NCBI GenBank assembly: GCA_002715005.1 | Contig: PAXN01000012.1 | Coordinates: 19,114-58,695 of the forward strand | DNA length: 39,582 bases | Direction of reading: 5' to 3' | Source of the DNA: Rhodospirillaceae bacterium | GTDB taxonomy: Bacteria; Pseudomonadota; Alphaproteobacteria; UBA8366 | Shown here: positions 23,895-32,957 of the stretch, piece after piece | How the letters are laid out: each line of letters opens with the position of its first letter | Numbering within the stretch: the first letter of the stretch is position 1 | Notes under the pieces: generated by a model | Databases searched by the model: none | Told to the model about the DNA's origin: nothing | What the model saw: only the letters and a program-made list of their open reading frames with translations | Made by a program: the position numbers and the translations under genes

Positions 23895-24700
23895 ACAAAC
23901 AACCTTTTGATCTGGTGCCATTAGCGGAAGGCCGAAGTACCGTTAAACCACGTAAGACTGGTCTTACAATGGTAGTTGATTTTGGTGAGCCCATAGAGCA
24001 CGTAAGTTCGTTATTGGGAGTTGCTGGTCCTTATGTCGATCTTTGGAAAATCGCGGTCGGCTCGTCGAGGCTGTATCAAGACGATTATTTTTCCCGGAAA
24101 CTTGAGCTCTTGGACAAGCATCAGGCTCGCAGTTTCATTGGTGGTCAGTTTCTGGAATATGTGTTTGCAACACAAGGCTGGCAGGGTGTGAAGGTGTTTC
24201 TCGCCGAGGCTAAGCGGCTTGGAGTTAGTGCCATCGAGGTTTCTGATAATTGCGTGCCTCTTTCAGATGAAGAACGAACGCGCCTGATTAAAATGGCTAT
24301 TGATTTAGGTATTGAAGTACATGGTGAAGTTGGTTCGAAGAATTCAAAGCAGGCCGTCTCAGAACTGGTTGATCAGGCTAATATTTGCATAAATGCTGGT
24401 TGTGAGATTGTTTTGGTTGAGGCGGCCGAATTGGTACTTGACGGAGAAGTGCAGGCCGATTTGGTGCAGGCGGTGCAGGACGGAATTGATCCTGCACACT
24501 TATTGGTAGAACTGACGGGCTTTTGGATAAAGGGAACCACAAAGAACGATGTTTTTGAGATGATGAAGTTTCTCGTATTTACCTTTGGTTCGGATGCTAA
24601 TATTGCCAATGTACCGTCGGATATGGTGATGGTCTTAGAAGGTTTGCGCAATGGTCTTGGTGTCGTCGGACCTTCGGAGCGTTTCGAGGTAAGAGTGTGA
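23891..24700 (+). CDS. Phosphosulfolactate synthase (ComA) family protein
   Basis: The 269-residue protein matches the ComA family (PEP + sulfite to (2R)-phospho-3-sulfolactate, the first step of coenzyme M synthesis in methanogens), a TIM-barrel also represented by plant HSA32 and bacterial YitD-like proteins. Family-like segments are GLTMVVDFG (24-32), YVDLWKIAVGSS (48-59), FIGGQFLEYVF (82-92), AIEVSDN (114-120) and HGEVGSK (144-150). In the methanogen enzyme I recall a DKG motif in the first strand where this protein has DFG, so catalysis may differ. The start overlaps the DUF3604 stop by four bases. Its place downstream of xsc, a sulfite producer, makes a sulfite- or sulfonate-related role attractive, but function is inferred. 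Confidence 0.8.
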   Translation: MNKQPFDLVPLAEGRSTVKPRKTGLTMVVDFGEPIEHVSSLLGVAGPYVDLWKIAVGSSRLYQDDYFSRKLELLDKHQARSFIGGQFLEYVFATQGWQGVKVFLAEAKRLGVSAIEVSDNCVPLSDEERTRLIKMAIDLGIEVHGEVGSKNSKQAVSELVDQANICINAGCEIVLVEAAELVLDGEVQADLVQAVQDGIDPAHLLVELTGFWIKGTTKNDVFEMMKFLVFTFGSDANIANVPSDMVMVLEGLRNGLGVVGPSERFEVRV

Positions 24701-24719
24701 AAATAAAATAGAGCGAAAT

Positions 24720-25337
24720 ATGATGAAAATATGGGGACGCAAGAACTCGAGTAATGTTCGTAAAGTACTTTGGTGTGCAGCCGAACTGGGGCTTCAATTT
24801 GAACGTGCGGATGTGGGCGGAGACTTTGGTAAAAATGATGAGAAATGGTATCTCGAAATGAATCCAAATGGGCTTGTCCCAACCATCGAAATTGATGGGA
24901 ACATCCTATGGGAATCAAACACAATAATCCGATATTTATGTTGTAAGCATAGCGCTGGCGATATGTATCCGACGGATGCTGGTGAGCGGGCAAAGGCTGA
25001 GATGTGGATGGATTGGCACTTGTCTGTCGCGACACCTAAGACCGGCCCGATATTCCGAGGTATCGTCCATACGCCAGAGGATAAGCGAGACTATGCTGCC
25101 ATGAAAGCGGCAGGCGAAGAACTCACCAAATCGTATCAAATGTTGGAAAAACAACTTGCGGGAAAGGATTATATCATGGGTGATAATCTAACCATGGTCG
25201 ACTGCGCCCTTGGTATGCATGTGCACCGATATTACGCGTTGGTTGCAGATAAGCCTGCATTGAAAAATATGGACGTTTGGTATGAACGGCTAAAAGGGCG
25301 TCCGGCATTTGTCGAGCATGTCATTCCCTTTCCTTAG
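24720..25337 (+). CDS. Glutathione S-transferase family protein
   Basis: The 205-residue protein has an N-terminal thioredoxin-like GST domain (1-80) with KIWGRKNSSNVRKVLWCAAELG at the glutathione-site helix, NPNGLVPTIEIDG containing the cis-proline, and ESNTIIRYL; the all-helical C-terminal domain has GDNLTMVDCALG. The likely catalytic residue is one of the Ser residues near 10-11. It starts 19 bases after the ComA-like stop, so it probably belongs to the same operon. The substrate is unknown; a glutathione-dependent detoxification or thiol-transfer step linked to the sulfonate genes is only a contextual idea. Confidence 0.85.
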   Translation: MMKIWGRKNSSNVRKVLWCAAELGLQFERADVGGDFGKNDEKWYLEMNPNGLVPTIEIDGNILWESNTIIRYLCCKHSAGDMYPTDAGERAKAEMWMDWHLSVATPKTGPIFRGIVHTPEDKRDYAAMKAAGEELTKSYQMLEKQLAGKDYIMGDNLTMVDCALGMHVHRYYALVADKPALKNMDVWYERLKGRPAFVEHVIPFP

Positions 25338-25456
25338 GAGATAAAATAACCCCGCATGTAGAGTGGATATGGACGGATGCCGCGTCTATTTGTCATGGTT
25401 ACAAGCGAAAGGCTTTTACGTATTGTGCGATGCAGCATAAAAGTTATTATTGGATG

Positions 25457-25468
25457 TCTAACGTTAGA
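25457..25468. promoter_or_regulatory. 12-base perfect palindrome upstream of aapJ
   Basis: TCTAACGTTAGA is a perfect inverted repeat lying 54 bases before the aapJ start in the 185-base gap after the GST gene. It could be an operator for the transporter operon, but a palindrome of this size can arise by chance. Confidence 0.3.
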
Positions 25469-25522
25469 GGGGATTGCACCATAACATTTGTTGTAATTAC
25501 CAAAACCTGGGAGTTAAAAAAT

Positions 25523-26557
25523 ATGAAAAAATTAACCTTTTTATCGGCGATAGTTTTTTTCGCCATTAGTGCGGTCGGAGCTACTTTTGCACCGGCTCTC
25601 GCCGCGGACGGGCCAACTCTAACTGCTGTGAAAAAGCGGGGTGAATTAATTTGCGGAGTGCACCAAGGGCGATATGGATTTGCCATTGCCGATAAGAAAG
25701 GGAAATGGAAAGGCCTTGATGTTGATGTTTGTAAAGCGGTTGCTGCAGCGGTACTCGGAGATGGCAATAAGGTAAAGTATATTCCGCTCGGCAGCGTTCA
25801 AAGGTTCCCTGCCCTGCAATCTGGCCAAGTCGATATGCTATCTCGCACGACAACTATCACTTTGACTCGCGATTCTGCGCTTGGCCTCAATTTTGGGCCG
25901 CCAACTTTCTATACCGGTACCGGCTTTATGGTGCGTAAGAAACTAAACATTACTAAAGTTGATCAATTGGGTGGTGCTGCGATTTGTGTTTTCCCGGGCA
26001 GTACGACGGAAAAGAATATTGCAGCGTTGTTCAAGTCTAAGGGTATGAAAATGACCCCAGTGGTTATCGAAAACTCGAAGGAACTTGTAAGCGCTTATAT
26101 GTCTGGTCGTTGCGATGTGCTTGCTATGGATCAGGCTGGATTGCCGGGCCATCAACAGTTTGATGCAAAGGTTCCAGGGGACCACATTATTCTCGATGGC
26201 GTGTATTCCAAAGAGCCTCTTGCAGTGGGTGTTCGTGCCGACGACGATCAATGGTTTGACATCACTAAATGGGTGGTTCACGCACTTTTTAATGCGGAAG
26301 AGTGGGGTATTACGCAAAAGAACGTAGATAAAATGAAAGGGTCTAAAGACCCGAACATCAAACGTCTTCTGGGTGCCAGTGGTAATTTGGGTAAGAAGAT
26401 TGGTCTTGGCAAAAACTGGGCCTATGACGCTATTAAAGCCGTCGGTAACTATGGGGAAGTCTATGACCGCAATTGGGGCCCGCCGCTTAATCTGGCGCGT
26501 GGCATCAATAATCTGTGGACCAAGGGTGGCCTGATGTATGGTTTTCCTATGAAATAG
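25523..26557 (+). CDS. aapJ: General L-amino acid ABC transporter, periplasmic binding protein
   Basis: The 344-residue protein has a cleavable signal peptide (MKKLTFL, hydrophobic core, APALA before ADGP; cleavage near residue 27) and the family 3 extracellular solute-binding fold: LICGVHQGRYGFAIADKKGKWKGLDVDVCKAVAAAVLG is the first lobe, with SVQRFPALQSGQVDML and TLTRDS typical of amino-acid binders. Length and order match AapJ of Rhizobium. The frame is open to an ATG at 25430, but the ATG at 25523 begins the signal peptide and has GGGAG upstream. It is first in aapJQMP. Because sulfonate genes lie upstream, import of an amino-acid sulfonate such as cysteate is conceivable, but nothing in the sequence shows this. 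Confidence 0.88.
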   Translation: MKKLTFLSAIVFFAISAVGATFAPALAADGPTLTAVKKRGELICGVHQGRYGFAIADKKGKWKGLDVDVCKAVAAAVLGDGNKVKYIPLGSVQRFPALQSGQVDMLSRTTTITLTRDSALGLNFGPPTFYTGTGFMVRKKLNITKVDQLGGAAICVFPGSTTEKNIAALFKSKGMKMTPVVIENSKELVSAYMSGRCDVLAMDQAGLPGHQQFDAKVPGDHIILDGVYSKEPLAVGVRADDDQWFDITKWVVHALFNAEEWGITQKNVDKMKGSKDPNIKRLLGASGNLGKKIGLGKNWAYDAIKAVGNYGEVYDRNWGPPLNLARGINNLWTKGGLMYGFPMK

Positions 26558-26574
26558 GTTATGTTTCTGGAAAT

Positions 26575-26612
26575 GCCGTCCGGCTGAACGGGTCGGGCGG
26601 CGTCTCCCTTTT
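26575..26612 (+). terminator. Intercistronic hairpin between aapJ and aapQ
   Basis: GCCGTCCG (26575-26582) pairs with CGGGCGGC (26594-26601) over eight base pairs, one of them a wobble, and a short T-run (TTTT, 26609-26612) follows. Located 18 bases after the aapJ stop, it probably stabilises the aapJ transcript or partly terminates it, so that binding protein exceeds permease, as is common in ABC operons. Confidence 0.55.
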
Positions 26613-26652
26613 AGTTGGCAATCAAATGCACTTCATGAAGGCCTAATGGGCT

Positions 26653-27831
26653 ATGGCCGGCCAGCCTCAAGTAAACAAAAGCGATAATTCTATCCTGAAT
26701 CGTATTGCCTTCCGGGGCATTGTCTACCAGGTTTTGCTTGGGACAGGTATCGCGCTGCTTGGTTGGTATTTATACACCAATATAAATGAGAATTTAGCTC
26801 GACAGAATATTGCCACGGGCTGGGATTTCTTAAATGAGCCGGCTGGTTTCGGTATTAGTGAATCGATAATTCCGTTTGATTCCAGTCAAACCTTTGCGCG
26901 GATCTTTCTCGCCGGTATTTTGAATACGCTGCATGTGGCTTTCTTTGGCATTATTTTGGCGACAATACTAGGCGTCGCTATGGGGATTGCTCGGGTTTCC
27001 CGTAATTGGTTGGTTGCGAAACTAGCCTCCGGTTATGTGGAGATTTGTCGCAACGTTCCGGTTGTGCTTCATGTAATATTTTGGTCATCGATTATCCGAC
27101 TCTTACCGCACCCCCGGCAAGCTATCGAGCCATTTGACGGCGCTTTTATCTCTAATCGAGGCTTGATGCTGCCGTTCCCTTTCGACCATTCTCTCTATCC
27201 ATGGATCGCGTTGGCACTTGTAGTTGGAATTAGTGGCGCGGCCGTTTTTAACCGCTGGGCACGTATCAGACGCGAGAAGACTGGCAGATACATAGCGACT
27301 TTTTGGCCTAGTATCGGAATCACTCTGGGTTTGCCGCTAGTAGTTTGGCTAATTGGTGGGGCACCGCTAAGGTGGGATTTCCCAGTTTTGCGTGGCTTTA
27401 ACTATCAAGGTGGTATGGCGTTGTCGCCGGAATATATAGCACTGCTGATCGGGATCACCGTGTATACGGCAGCTTTTATTGCGGAAATCGTACGTTCCGG
27501 TATTGAATCCATACACGCAGGTCAGATAGAAGCGGCTAATGCGCTTGGGCTTCGGCGTGGTTTTGTCATGCGTTACATCACAATTCCCCAGGCGCTGAGG
27601 GTTATTGTACCACCTACTGCGAGCCAATTTTTGAGCCTCACCAAAAATAGCTCTCTCGGCGTCCTCATCGGCTATCCGGATCTGGTTAATATAGGTAACA
27701 CGTCGTTGAACCAAACAGGTCAAGCCGTCGAGGCCATCGCAATAATGATGCTCGTCTACCTTACAATTAGTCTGACGATTTCGGCCTGCATGAATCTTTA
27801 TAACAATCTCGTTGCCATCAAGGAGCGGTAG
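26653..27831 (+). CDS. aapQ: General L-amino acid ABC transporter, permease AapQ
   Basis: The 392-residue inner-membrane protein has an N-terminal span (VLLGTGIALLGWYLY), a His/Glu/Gln-type permease domain with several hydrophobic spans, and the EAA-type cytoplasmic loop IEAANALGLRRGFVMRYITIPQALRVIVPP that docks to the ATPase. The long spacing between spans, with a periplasmic stretch, is characteristic of AapQ rather than of short His-family permeases. It starts after an intercistronic hairpin and its stop lies two bases before aapM. It forms the transmembrane heterodimer with AapM. Confidence 0.87.
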   Translation: MAGQPQVNKSDNSILNRIAFRGIVYQVLLGTGIALLGWYLYTNINENLARQNIATGWDFLNEPAGFGISESIIPFDSSQTFARIFLAGILNTLHVAFFGIILATILGVAMGIARVSRNWLVAKLASGYVEICRNVPVVLHVIFWSSIIRLLPHPRQAIEPFDGAFISNRGLMLPFPFDHSLYPWIALALVVGISGAAVFNRWARIRREKTGRYIATFWPSIGITLGLPLVVWLIGGAPLRWDFPVLRGFNYQGGMALSPEYIALLIGITVYTAAFIAEIVRSGIESIHAGQIEAANALGLRRGFVMRYITIPQALRVIVPPTASQFLSLTKNSSLGVLIGYPDLVNIGNTSLNQTGQAVEAIAIMMLVYLTISLTISACMNLYNNLVAIKER

Positions 27832-27833
27832 GG

Positions 27834-28952
27834 ATGGCCGATATAGAGTTGAACCGGATGCGGAATGGCAAGCGCAAACAGGCGCAAGCGCCGGTAGCAG
27901 AAAAGGTTGCCGCGTTGCGCTGGGTGCGGGAGAATTTTTTTAGTACCATCGGGAATACCATCCTTACCGTCATCATTGGTGTCTTCATCATAAAATTCAT
28001 CCCACCGTTCATTCAGTGGGCATTTTTCGATGCGGTCTGGGGAGCGCAAACCCACGAAGTCTGTCGGGCATCGGAAGGTGCTTGCTGGGCGGTAATCACG
28101 GAAAAGCACCGGCCAATGTTATTCGGGCTTTATCCCTATGAAGAGCATTGGCGTTTGGTTGTCGCCCTAATTGTTTATGTTGGAGCGATTTGTATTACGC
28201 TAACGCGGCGATTCTGGCATGTGAAAATTCTTGTGCCACTCTGGATTGCCAATCTCGCTATCTGCTGCCTGCTGATGTGGGGTGGTATCCTTGGGCTCAC
28301 CTTTGTTGAGACTCAGCAATGGGGTGGTTTGCCGCTGACTATGGTGCTGTTTACGGGCACTGTGGTATTCGGCATGCCAATCGCGGTTTTACTCGCGCTA
28401 GGAAGGCGTTCGCATCTGCCGGGTATCAAAGCAGTATGTGTTGCGGCCATTGAATGCATGCGAGGCGTTCCGCTGATCACCATCTTGTTTGTTGCCGTTA
28501 ACGTCTTTCCGTTATTTTTGCCACAAGGGCTTGAGTTCGATGTCATGGTCCGAGTTATGGCTGGGATGGCGATTTTCTTTGCATGTTATCAGGCGGAGGT
28601 TATTCGCGGTGGTTTACAGGCAATTCCGCGCGGGCAATATGAAGCAGCCGAAGCCACAGGGCTCGGTTACTGGCAAATGATGATACGTATTATCCTGCCT
28701 CAGGCGCTTCGTGTTTGCTTGCCCGGAATCGTGAATCACATCATCGCTGCTTTTAAAAACACGTCATATGTTTTGATAATTGGCCTGTTCGATATTTTGA
28801 GTGCTACGACCGCTGTCATGCAAGATCCGCTTTGGCGCTTATTCACGATAGAGGCCTATCTCTTTGTTGCACTCATATATTTTATTTTTTGTTTTGCGCT
28901 CTCCAAATATAGCCAGAATTTGGAGCAATGGCTCGATCAAGGTCGGCGTTAG
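27834..28952 (+). CDS. aapM: General L-amino acid ABC transporter, permease AapM
   Basis: The 372-residue permease has a charged N-terminus, a first span near residues 40-60 (TILTVIIGVFIIKFIPPFI), further spans, and the conserved loop YEAAEATGLGYWQMMIRIILPQALRVCLPG. MRGVPLITILFVAVNVFPLFLP matches the characteristic AapM/BztC segment. It follows aapQ by two bases and precedes aapP by 19. Together with AapQ it makes the membrane channel. Confidence 0.87.
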   Translation: MADIELNRMRNGKRKQAQAPVAEKVAALRWVRENFFSTIGNTILTVIIGVFIIKFIPPFIQWAFFDAVWGAQTHEVCRASEGACWAVITEKHRPMLFGLYPYEEHWRLVVALIVYVGAICITLTRRFWHVKILVPLWIANLAICCLLMWGGILGLTFVETQQWGGLPLTMVLFTGTVVFGMPIAVLLALGRRSHLPGIKAVCVAAIECMRGVPLITILFVAVNVFPLFLPQGLEFDVMVRVMAGMAIFFACYQAEVIRGGLQAIPRGQYEAAEATGLGYWQMMIRIILPQALRVCLPGIVNHIIAAFKNTSYVLIIGLFDILSATTAVMQDPLWRLFTIEAYLFVALIYFIFCFALSKYSQNLEQWLDQGRR

Positions 28953-28971
28953 AAATGATTAGGGAAATTTT

Positions 28972-29736
28972 ATGACTGAAGCTATCCGAGTAGCCACTAA
29001 CGAAACTGTCATTGAGTTGAAAGACGTCAACAAGTGGTATGGCGAGTTTCAAGCTTTGGCGGATATCAATTTGTCGGTCAATAAGGGCGAACGTGTCGTG
29101 GTCTGCGGCCCCTCGGGCTCTGGTAAGTCTACCATGATCCGCTGTATTAACAGGCTTGAAGTCCATCAGCGCGGTACGATCATCGTTGATGGGATAGAAT
29201 TGACCGATAATCTCAAAAATATTGAGGCGATCCGTAGTGAAGTCGGCATGGTGTTCCAATCCTTCAATTTGTTCCCCCATATGCGAGTAGTCGACAATTT
29301 GACGCTCGCACCCATGTTAGTCCGCAAAATGCCGAAAAAGGACGCGGAGGAGATCGCCATGCAATACCTTGAGCGGGTCCAAATACCCGAACAGGCTTAT
29401 AAGTTTCCGGGACAATTATCCGGCGGTCAACAGCAGCGCGTCGCTATTGCACGTTCGCTCTGCATGCAGCCGAAAATAATGCTATTCGACGAGCCCACCT
29501 CCGCCCTTGACCCGGAAATGATTAAGGAAGTGCTTGACGTGATGGTGGAATTGGCGGAAGACGGCATGACTATGATCGTGGTGACCCATGAAATGGGCTT
29601 TGCTAAAACGGTGGCTGACACGATGGTATTTATGGATCAGGGCGAGATTGTTGAGACTGCTGAGCCGGGTAAATTTTTCACCAAACCGGATAGCGAACGG
29701 ACGCAATTGTTCTTAAGTCAGATCCTCACGCATTAG
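28972..29736 (+). CDS. aapP: General L-amino acid ABC transporter, ATP-binding protein
   Basis: The 254-residue ATPase has Walker [10 protein letters not shown] (46-54), the Q-loop [10 protein letters not shown] (94-103), the signature LSGGQQQR (149-156), Walker [13 protein letters not shown] (169-180) and the H-loop VVTHEMGF. It is the last gene of aapJQMP and powers amino-acid import. Its 3' end overlaps the convergent epimerase gene by four bases; no terminator is seen there. Confidence 0.9.
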   Translation: MTEAIRVATNETVIELKDVNKWYGEFQALADINLSVNKGERVVVCGPSGSGKSTMIRCINRLEVHQRGTIIVDGIELTDNLKNIEAIRSEVGMVFQSFNLFPHMRVVDNLTLAPMLVRKMPKKDAEEIAMQYLERVQIPEQAYKFPGQLSGGQQQRVAIARSLCMQPKIMLFDEPTSALDPEMIKEVLDVMVELAEDGMTMIVVTHEMGFAKTVADTMVFMDQGEIVETAEPGKFFTKPDSERTQLFLSQILTH

Positions 29737-30698
29737 TTCATAATTTCGTGATGTGCCTTTAAATACTCGATGTAGGCGCCTAAGCCCTTCTCTAATTCGA
29801 ATTCGGGTTCGAATCCCAAATCATCTCTTGCGCGCGTAATGTCGAGCGCGCCGCGGAGGCTGCCGGCGAGCGCCATATTACCCTGAAAGCTACCCGATCC
29901 CACGGTTAAGGCTGCGCCGGGCACGATCTTGTTCAATATGTCAGCTACTTTAGTTACCGAGAATAGTTTGCCGACGGCGATATTGTAAGCCGTATGTGCG
30001 AGTTTCTCTTTACCGTAGGCGAGCGCGATGCCCAGCGCGGCATCTGATCCGTAGGTGAAGTCGCGGACATAATCGCCGCCTTCCCTCATTTCAAAATTTT
30101 TGCCTTTGAGCGCATGAAAGCAGAGCTTTTGCATTGGATAATGCTCCACATTCCATGTCTTGCCTGGGCCATAGACGCTGGAAATTCGGGCAGAGACAGA
30201 GTCTGTGCCGAACTTCTCCCGGTATTGGCTCATCAAGCGTTCAGAAATATTTTTGGTCTCTGCGTAGAAGCCCTTCGGGTCCTCATCGCCTTCCACCAGT
30301 GGTTTGCCGGCGCTAGGCCCGTAAATTGTACCAGATGAACAAAATACAACTCGGCGGAGGTCATGCTGACGTGCAAGTTCCAGCACATTGGCAGTACCGA
30401 TTGTGTTGACTTTCACGCCGATGAGCGGATTTGCAAGGAAGACATTTTCATTTACCACCGCAGCAGCGTGAATAATACCTTGAACTTGGTGATCTACTAC
30501 GATCTTAGTAAGCTTATCAAGATCAAGCACATCTGCTTGGAGATGGGGAATGTCAGGTGCTGCATCGCCTAAAATGTAGGCTGCATGGGCGGGGCGATTA
30601 AGAAGGTCGATACAGACCACGCTTTTGCCTTGCTTGGCAAAGCGTTGGGCTGTGTAAAGCCCGATCAGGCCTGCGCCGCCAGTGATTAAAATCGTCAC
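29733..30698 (-). CDS. NAD-dependent epimerase/dehydratase (extended SDR)
   Basis: The 321-residue protein has the Rossmann motif GGAGLIG at 7-13, a Ser-rich segment [11 protein letters not shown] (119-129) and the catalytic pair Y145/K149 in GFYAETKN, as in nucleotide-sugar epimerases and uronate dehydrogenases. The start is GTG at 30698, with AAAGGAG five bases upstream. It lies 25 bases after the ThDP-enzyme gene, so the two form a minus-strand operon. No sugar-nucleotide genes surround it, so the substrate may be a small sugar acid or a 3-hydroxy acid rather than UDP-glucose. Confidence 0.85.
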   Translation of the reverse strand: MTILITGGAGLIGLYTAQRFAKQGKSVVCIDLLNRPAHAAYILGDAAPDIPHLQADVLDLDKLTKIVVDHQVQGIIHAAAVVNENVFLANPLIGVKVNTIGTANVLELARQHDLRRVVFCSSGTIYGPSAGKPLVEGDEDPKGFYAETKNISERLMSQYREKFGTDSVSARISSVYGPGKTWNVEHYPMQKLCFHALKGKNFEMREGGDYVRDFTYGSDAALGIALAYGKEKLAHTAYNIAVGKLFSVTKVADILNKIVPGAALTVGSGSFQGNMALAGSLRGALDITRARDDLGFEPEFELEKGLGAYIEYLKAHHEIMN

Positions 30699-30723
30699 AA
30701 AAACTCCTTTGGACTAATTTGGC

Positions 30724-32385
30724 TTAAACTCCGGCATTGGAACCGCCGGTCATGAGCCTTTCGTTCTCTGCTGTCGTTCGATATCCCTCAAACTCAAGAG
30801 GGACTTCAATGATGGTGGTTTTATCTGCCCTCAGGGCTTCCGCAATAGCTGGGGCCAGACCTTCAATTTCTGGCACCCGCTTGCCGTGAAAGCCGAAGGC
30901 TTCGGCTAATTTGACATAGTCCGGGTTAGTTAACACCGTGCCGATGTGGCGATTATAGCGCGATTCTTGGCGCTGGCGGATTATGGAGTAGCCGCCATTG
31001 TTAAATATAACGACGGGCATAGATAGGTTATACTGTTGCAACGTTGCTAATTCCCCACAGCCAAACATGAAACCGCCATCACCGCAGAAAGCAACAATTT
31101 CACGTTCTGGGAAAGCGGCCTTAGCACCAACGGCAGCATGGAAGGCAAAGCCCATAGAACCAAACGTATTGGCGAATAGAAATTGGCCAGGCTGATAGCA
31201 CTCGAAGCCAAAACGGGTCCAGTGTCCCATAATGGATTGGGATGCAACTATGGCATTTCGCGATAGAATAGAGCGAATATCTCGCATCGCCTGGAAAACT
31301 TCTGGCTGTTTGGCTTTCATTTCAGCGAAAGCCGCAGTCTTGAGTTTTTGTATTGCCTCAAGGCGACTTTCCGCAGCGATATAGCCAGTCTTTTCCAGGT
31401 TATGCATTAATGCTTGCAGTACCACCCGAGCGTCGCCTTCAATAGTTACTTTGGCTTTATAGTTCTTGCCGAATTCCGCCGGGTCGATATCACAATGGAT
31501 AAGGTTTTCGGGCATGGGAAGAGTCCATTGCTTAGTGGCGCGCTGCGAAAAACGTGTACCGATGGCAAGCACGGCATCCCCTTTGGCGAGCACCTCGTTT
31601 TGTAATGTGTCGCTCACTGTCAGCAGATTTCCAAGCGCAAGCGGATGATCGTCGGGTAGAACACCTTTGGAGCCGTTGGTGCAAAATACTGGGGCTTGCA
31701 GTATTTCCGCCATAGCCTTTACTTCGGCGGAGGCAGCGGCTTTGACTGCGCCGCCACCAATCCAAAGAATGGGCCGTTTTGCCTGTTTTAAGAGTTCGGT
31801 TGCATCTTTAATTTCAGATTGATTTGCCGGTGACGGGGTGACATTGGCTGGTGGTAAAATTGTAAAATCTGCTTCACCATGAAGAAAATCAGTTGGAATT
31901 TCGAGAAAGACTGGTCGTGGCCGGCCGGTGCGCATGCGTCGGTAAGCCTCATTAATGGCTTCGGGGATTTCGCCAATATCTTGTACCGTGTGTTGCCAAG
32001 AAGAGACGGGTACGAACATTTCGCTTTGTGCTGGACCGTCATGGTAAAAGCCCTTTTCCTTACCCATATGCTCGCTCAGGATTTGTGTTGAGATATGAAG
32101 CATCGGCCAAGATTCGTTATAGGCTTCGCCCATGGCGCAGGCGACGCCCGCAGCGCCTGGCCCGACTGTGGTTAGTACTACACCAGGATTGCCTGATACA
32201 CGGGTGTAGGCATCAGCCATGTGACCGGCCGAATCTTCATTGCGCGGCGTGATGAGTTTAATCGGGCTATCGTAAAGTGCATCGTAGGTGGGCATGAGGT
32301 GGCTGCCTAGCACTCCGTAGGCGACCTGAGCGCCCTCTGCTTCTAAGGACTGGACGACTGCCTGTCCACCGGTTAGCTTTGGCAT
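30724..32385 (-). CDS. Thiamine-diphosphate-dependent enzyme, acetolactate-synthase-like (second type)
   Basis: The 553-residue protein has the usual N-terminal cofactor-activating Glu (E50 in PRNEDSAGHMADAYTR), a central domain, and GDGGFMFG (435-442) with NNGGYS (462-467) for ThDP and Mg binding. It is a clearly different subtype from the 769-2403 enzyme and from Xsc. The reaction could be carboligation or decarboxylation of a 2-keto acid; no small regulatory subunit is nearby. GGAGGG precedes the ATG. It is divergent from two small paralogous genes of unknown function, with 152 bases between them, and precedes the epimerase gene in the same operon. Confidence 0.85.
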   Translation of the reverse strand: MPKLTGGQAVVQSLEAEGAQVAYGVLGSHLMPTYDALYDSPIKLITPRNEDSAGHMADAYTRVSGNPGVVLTTVGPGAAGVACAMGEAYNESWPMLHISTQILSEHMGKEKGFYHDGPAQSEMFVPVSSWQHTVQDIGEIPEAINEAYRRMRTGRPRPVFLEIPTDFLHGEADFTILPPANVTPSPANQSEIKDATELLKQAKRPILWIGGGAVKAAASAEVKAMAEILQAPVFCTNGSKGVLPDDHPLALGNLLTVSDTLQNEVLAKGDAVLAIGTRFSQRATKQWTLPMPENLIHCDIDPAEFGKNYKAKVTIEGDARVVLQALMHNLEKTGYIAAESRLEAIQKLKTAAFAEMKAKQPEVFQAMRDIRSILSRNAIVASQSIMGHWTRFGFECYQPGQFLFANTFGSMGFAFHAAVGAKAAFPEREIVAFCGDGGFMFGCGELATLQQYNLSMPVVIFNNGGYSIIRQRQESRYNRHIGTVLTNPDYVKLAEAFGFHGKRVPEIEGLAPAIAEALRADKTTIIEVPLEFEGYRTTAENERLMTGGSNAGV

Positions 32386-32537
32386 AGCGCTTAGCCCTCC
32401 ACGATTGTATTTGAGAATATTTACTTTAACGGTTTATATCGTAATCTGCTGTTTATAAAGAACATAAGTGTTGAGTTTCGGCATATTGGATGGCTCTCAT
32501 CGGGCATCGTATCTCAAAACAAAAAAAGGTGGATGGC

Positions 32538-32948
32538 ATGGACTTAGAGACACATTTAGCGCTAGCCCAGCGGTGGGACGTTACGCTCTCGAAGATCGAT
32601 CCACAAGAAGACCACACGGCAGCCATCGAGATTTGTATGATGATGGGAACCACCCTATTAAACGCTATTTTTCACAAACGCGGTATTCGTGAGGAAGCTT
32701 ACGACCAAAATCACACTACGCGCCCTCCGATCCCGCCTGAAGCCGAAGCACGTATTACACCGGATGTTCGAGCGATCATGGATAATCTGCATTATGTGGA
32801 ACAGATGCGCGGTCTCCACTGCCGTGGTATTACCGGTAAAATTCGCGATGCGCGGGACCTACCCGAATGGAATCCGGAGGTTTCAATGAGATGTATTACC
32901 ATAATCCGCGATATGCAGGCCTTCACCGAACAAGTTATGGACGAGTAG
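32538..32948 (+). CDS. Unrecognised 136-residue protein, tandem paralogue A
   Basis: I do not recognise the family. The start at 32538 is chosen because GGTGG precedes it and because it makes the protein the same length as, and gaplessly aligned to, the paralogue nine bases downstream. My ungapped count gives 75 identical positions of 136. The sequence is mainly helical in character, without signal peptide or membrane segments. The conserved polar residues cluster in NAxFHKRGI, DQNHT, EARITPDVR, LHCR and the QAFTE tail, so a metal site made of His, Asp and Cys is possible. It is divergent from a ThDP-enzyme operon. Confidence 0.75.
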   Translation: MDLETHLALAQRWDVTLSKIDPQEDHTAAIEICMMMGTTLLNAIFHKRGIREEAYDQNHTTRPPIPPEAEARITPDVRAIMDNLHYVEQMRGLHCRGITGKIRDARDLPEWNPEVSMRCITIIRDMQAFTEQVMDE

Positions 32949-32957
32949 GGGGCGGGT

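Noticed and set aside
29801-29825. T-arm-like GGTTCGAATCCC that could suggest a tRNA or an attachment-site copy of the tRNA-Leu 3' end
   Set aside because: It lies inside the epimerase coding sequence, and no acceptor or anticodon arms surround it; the match to the tRNA-Leu 3' end is limited to the common T-loop core.
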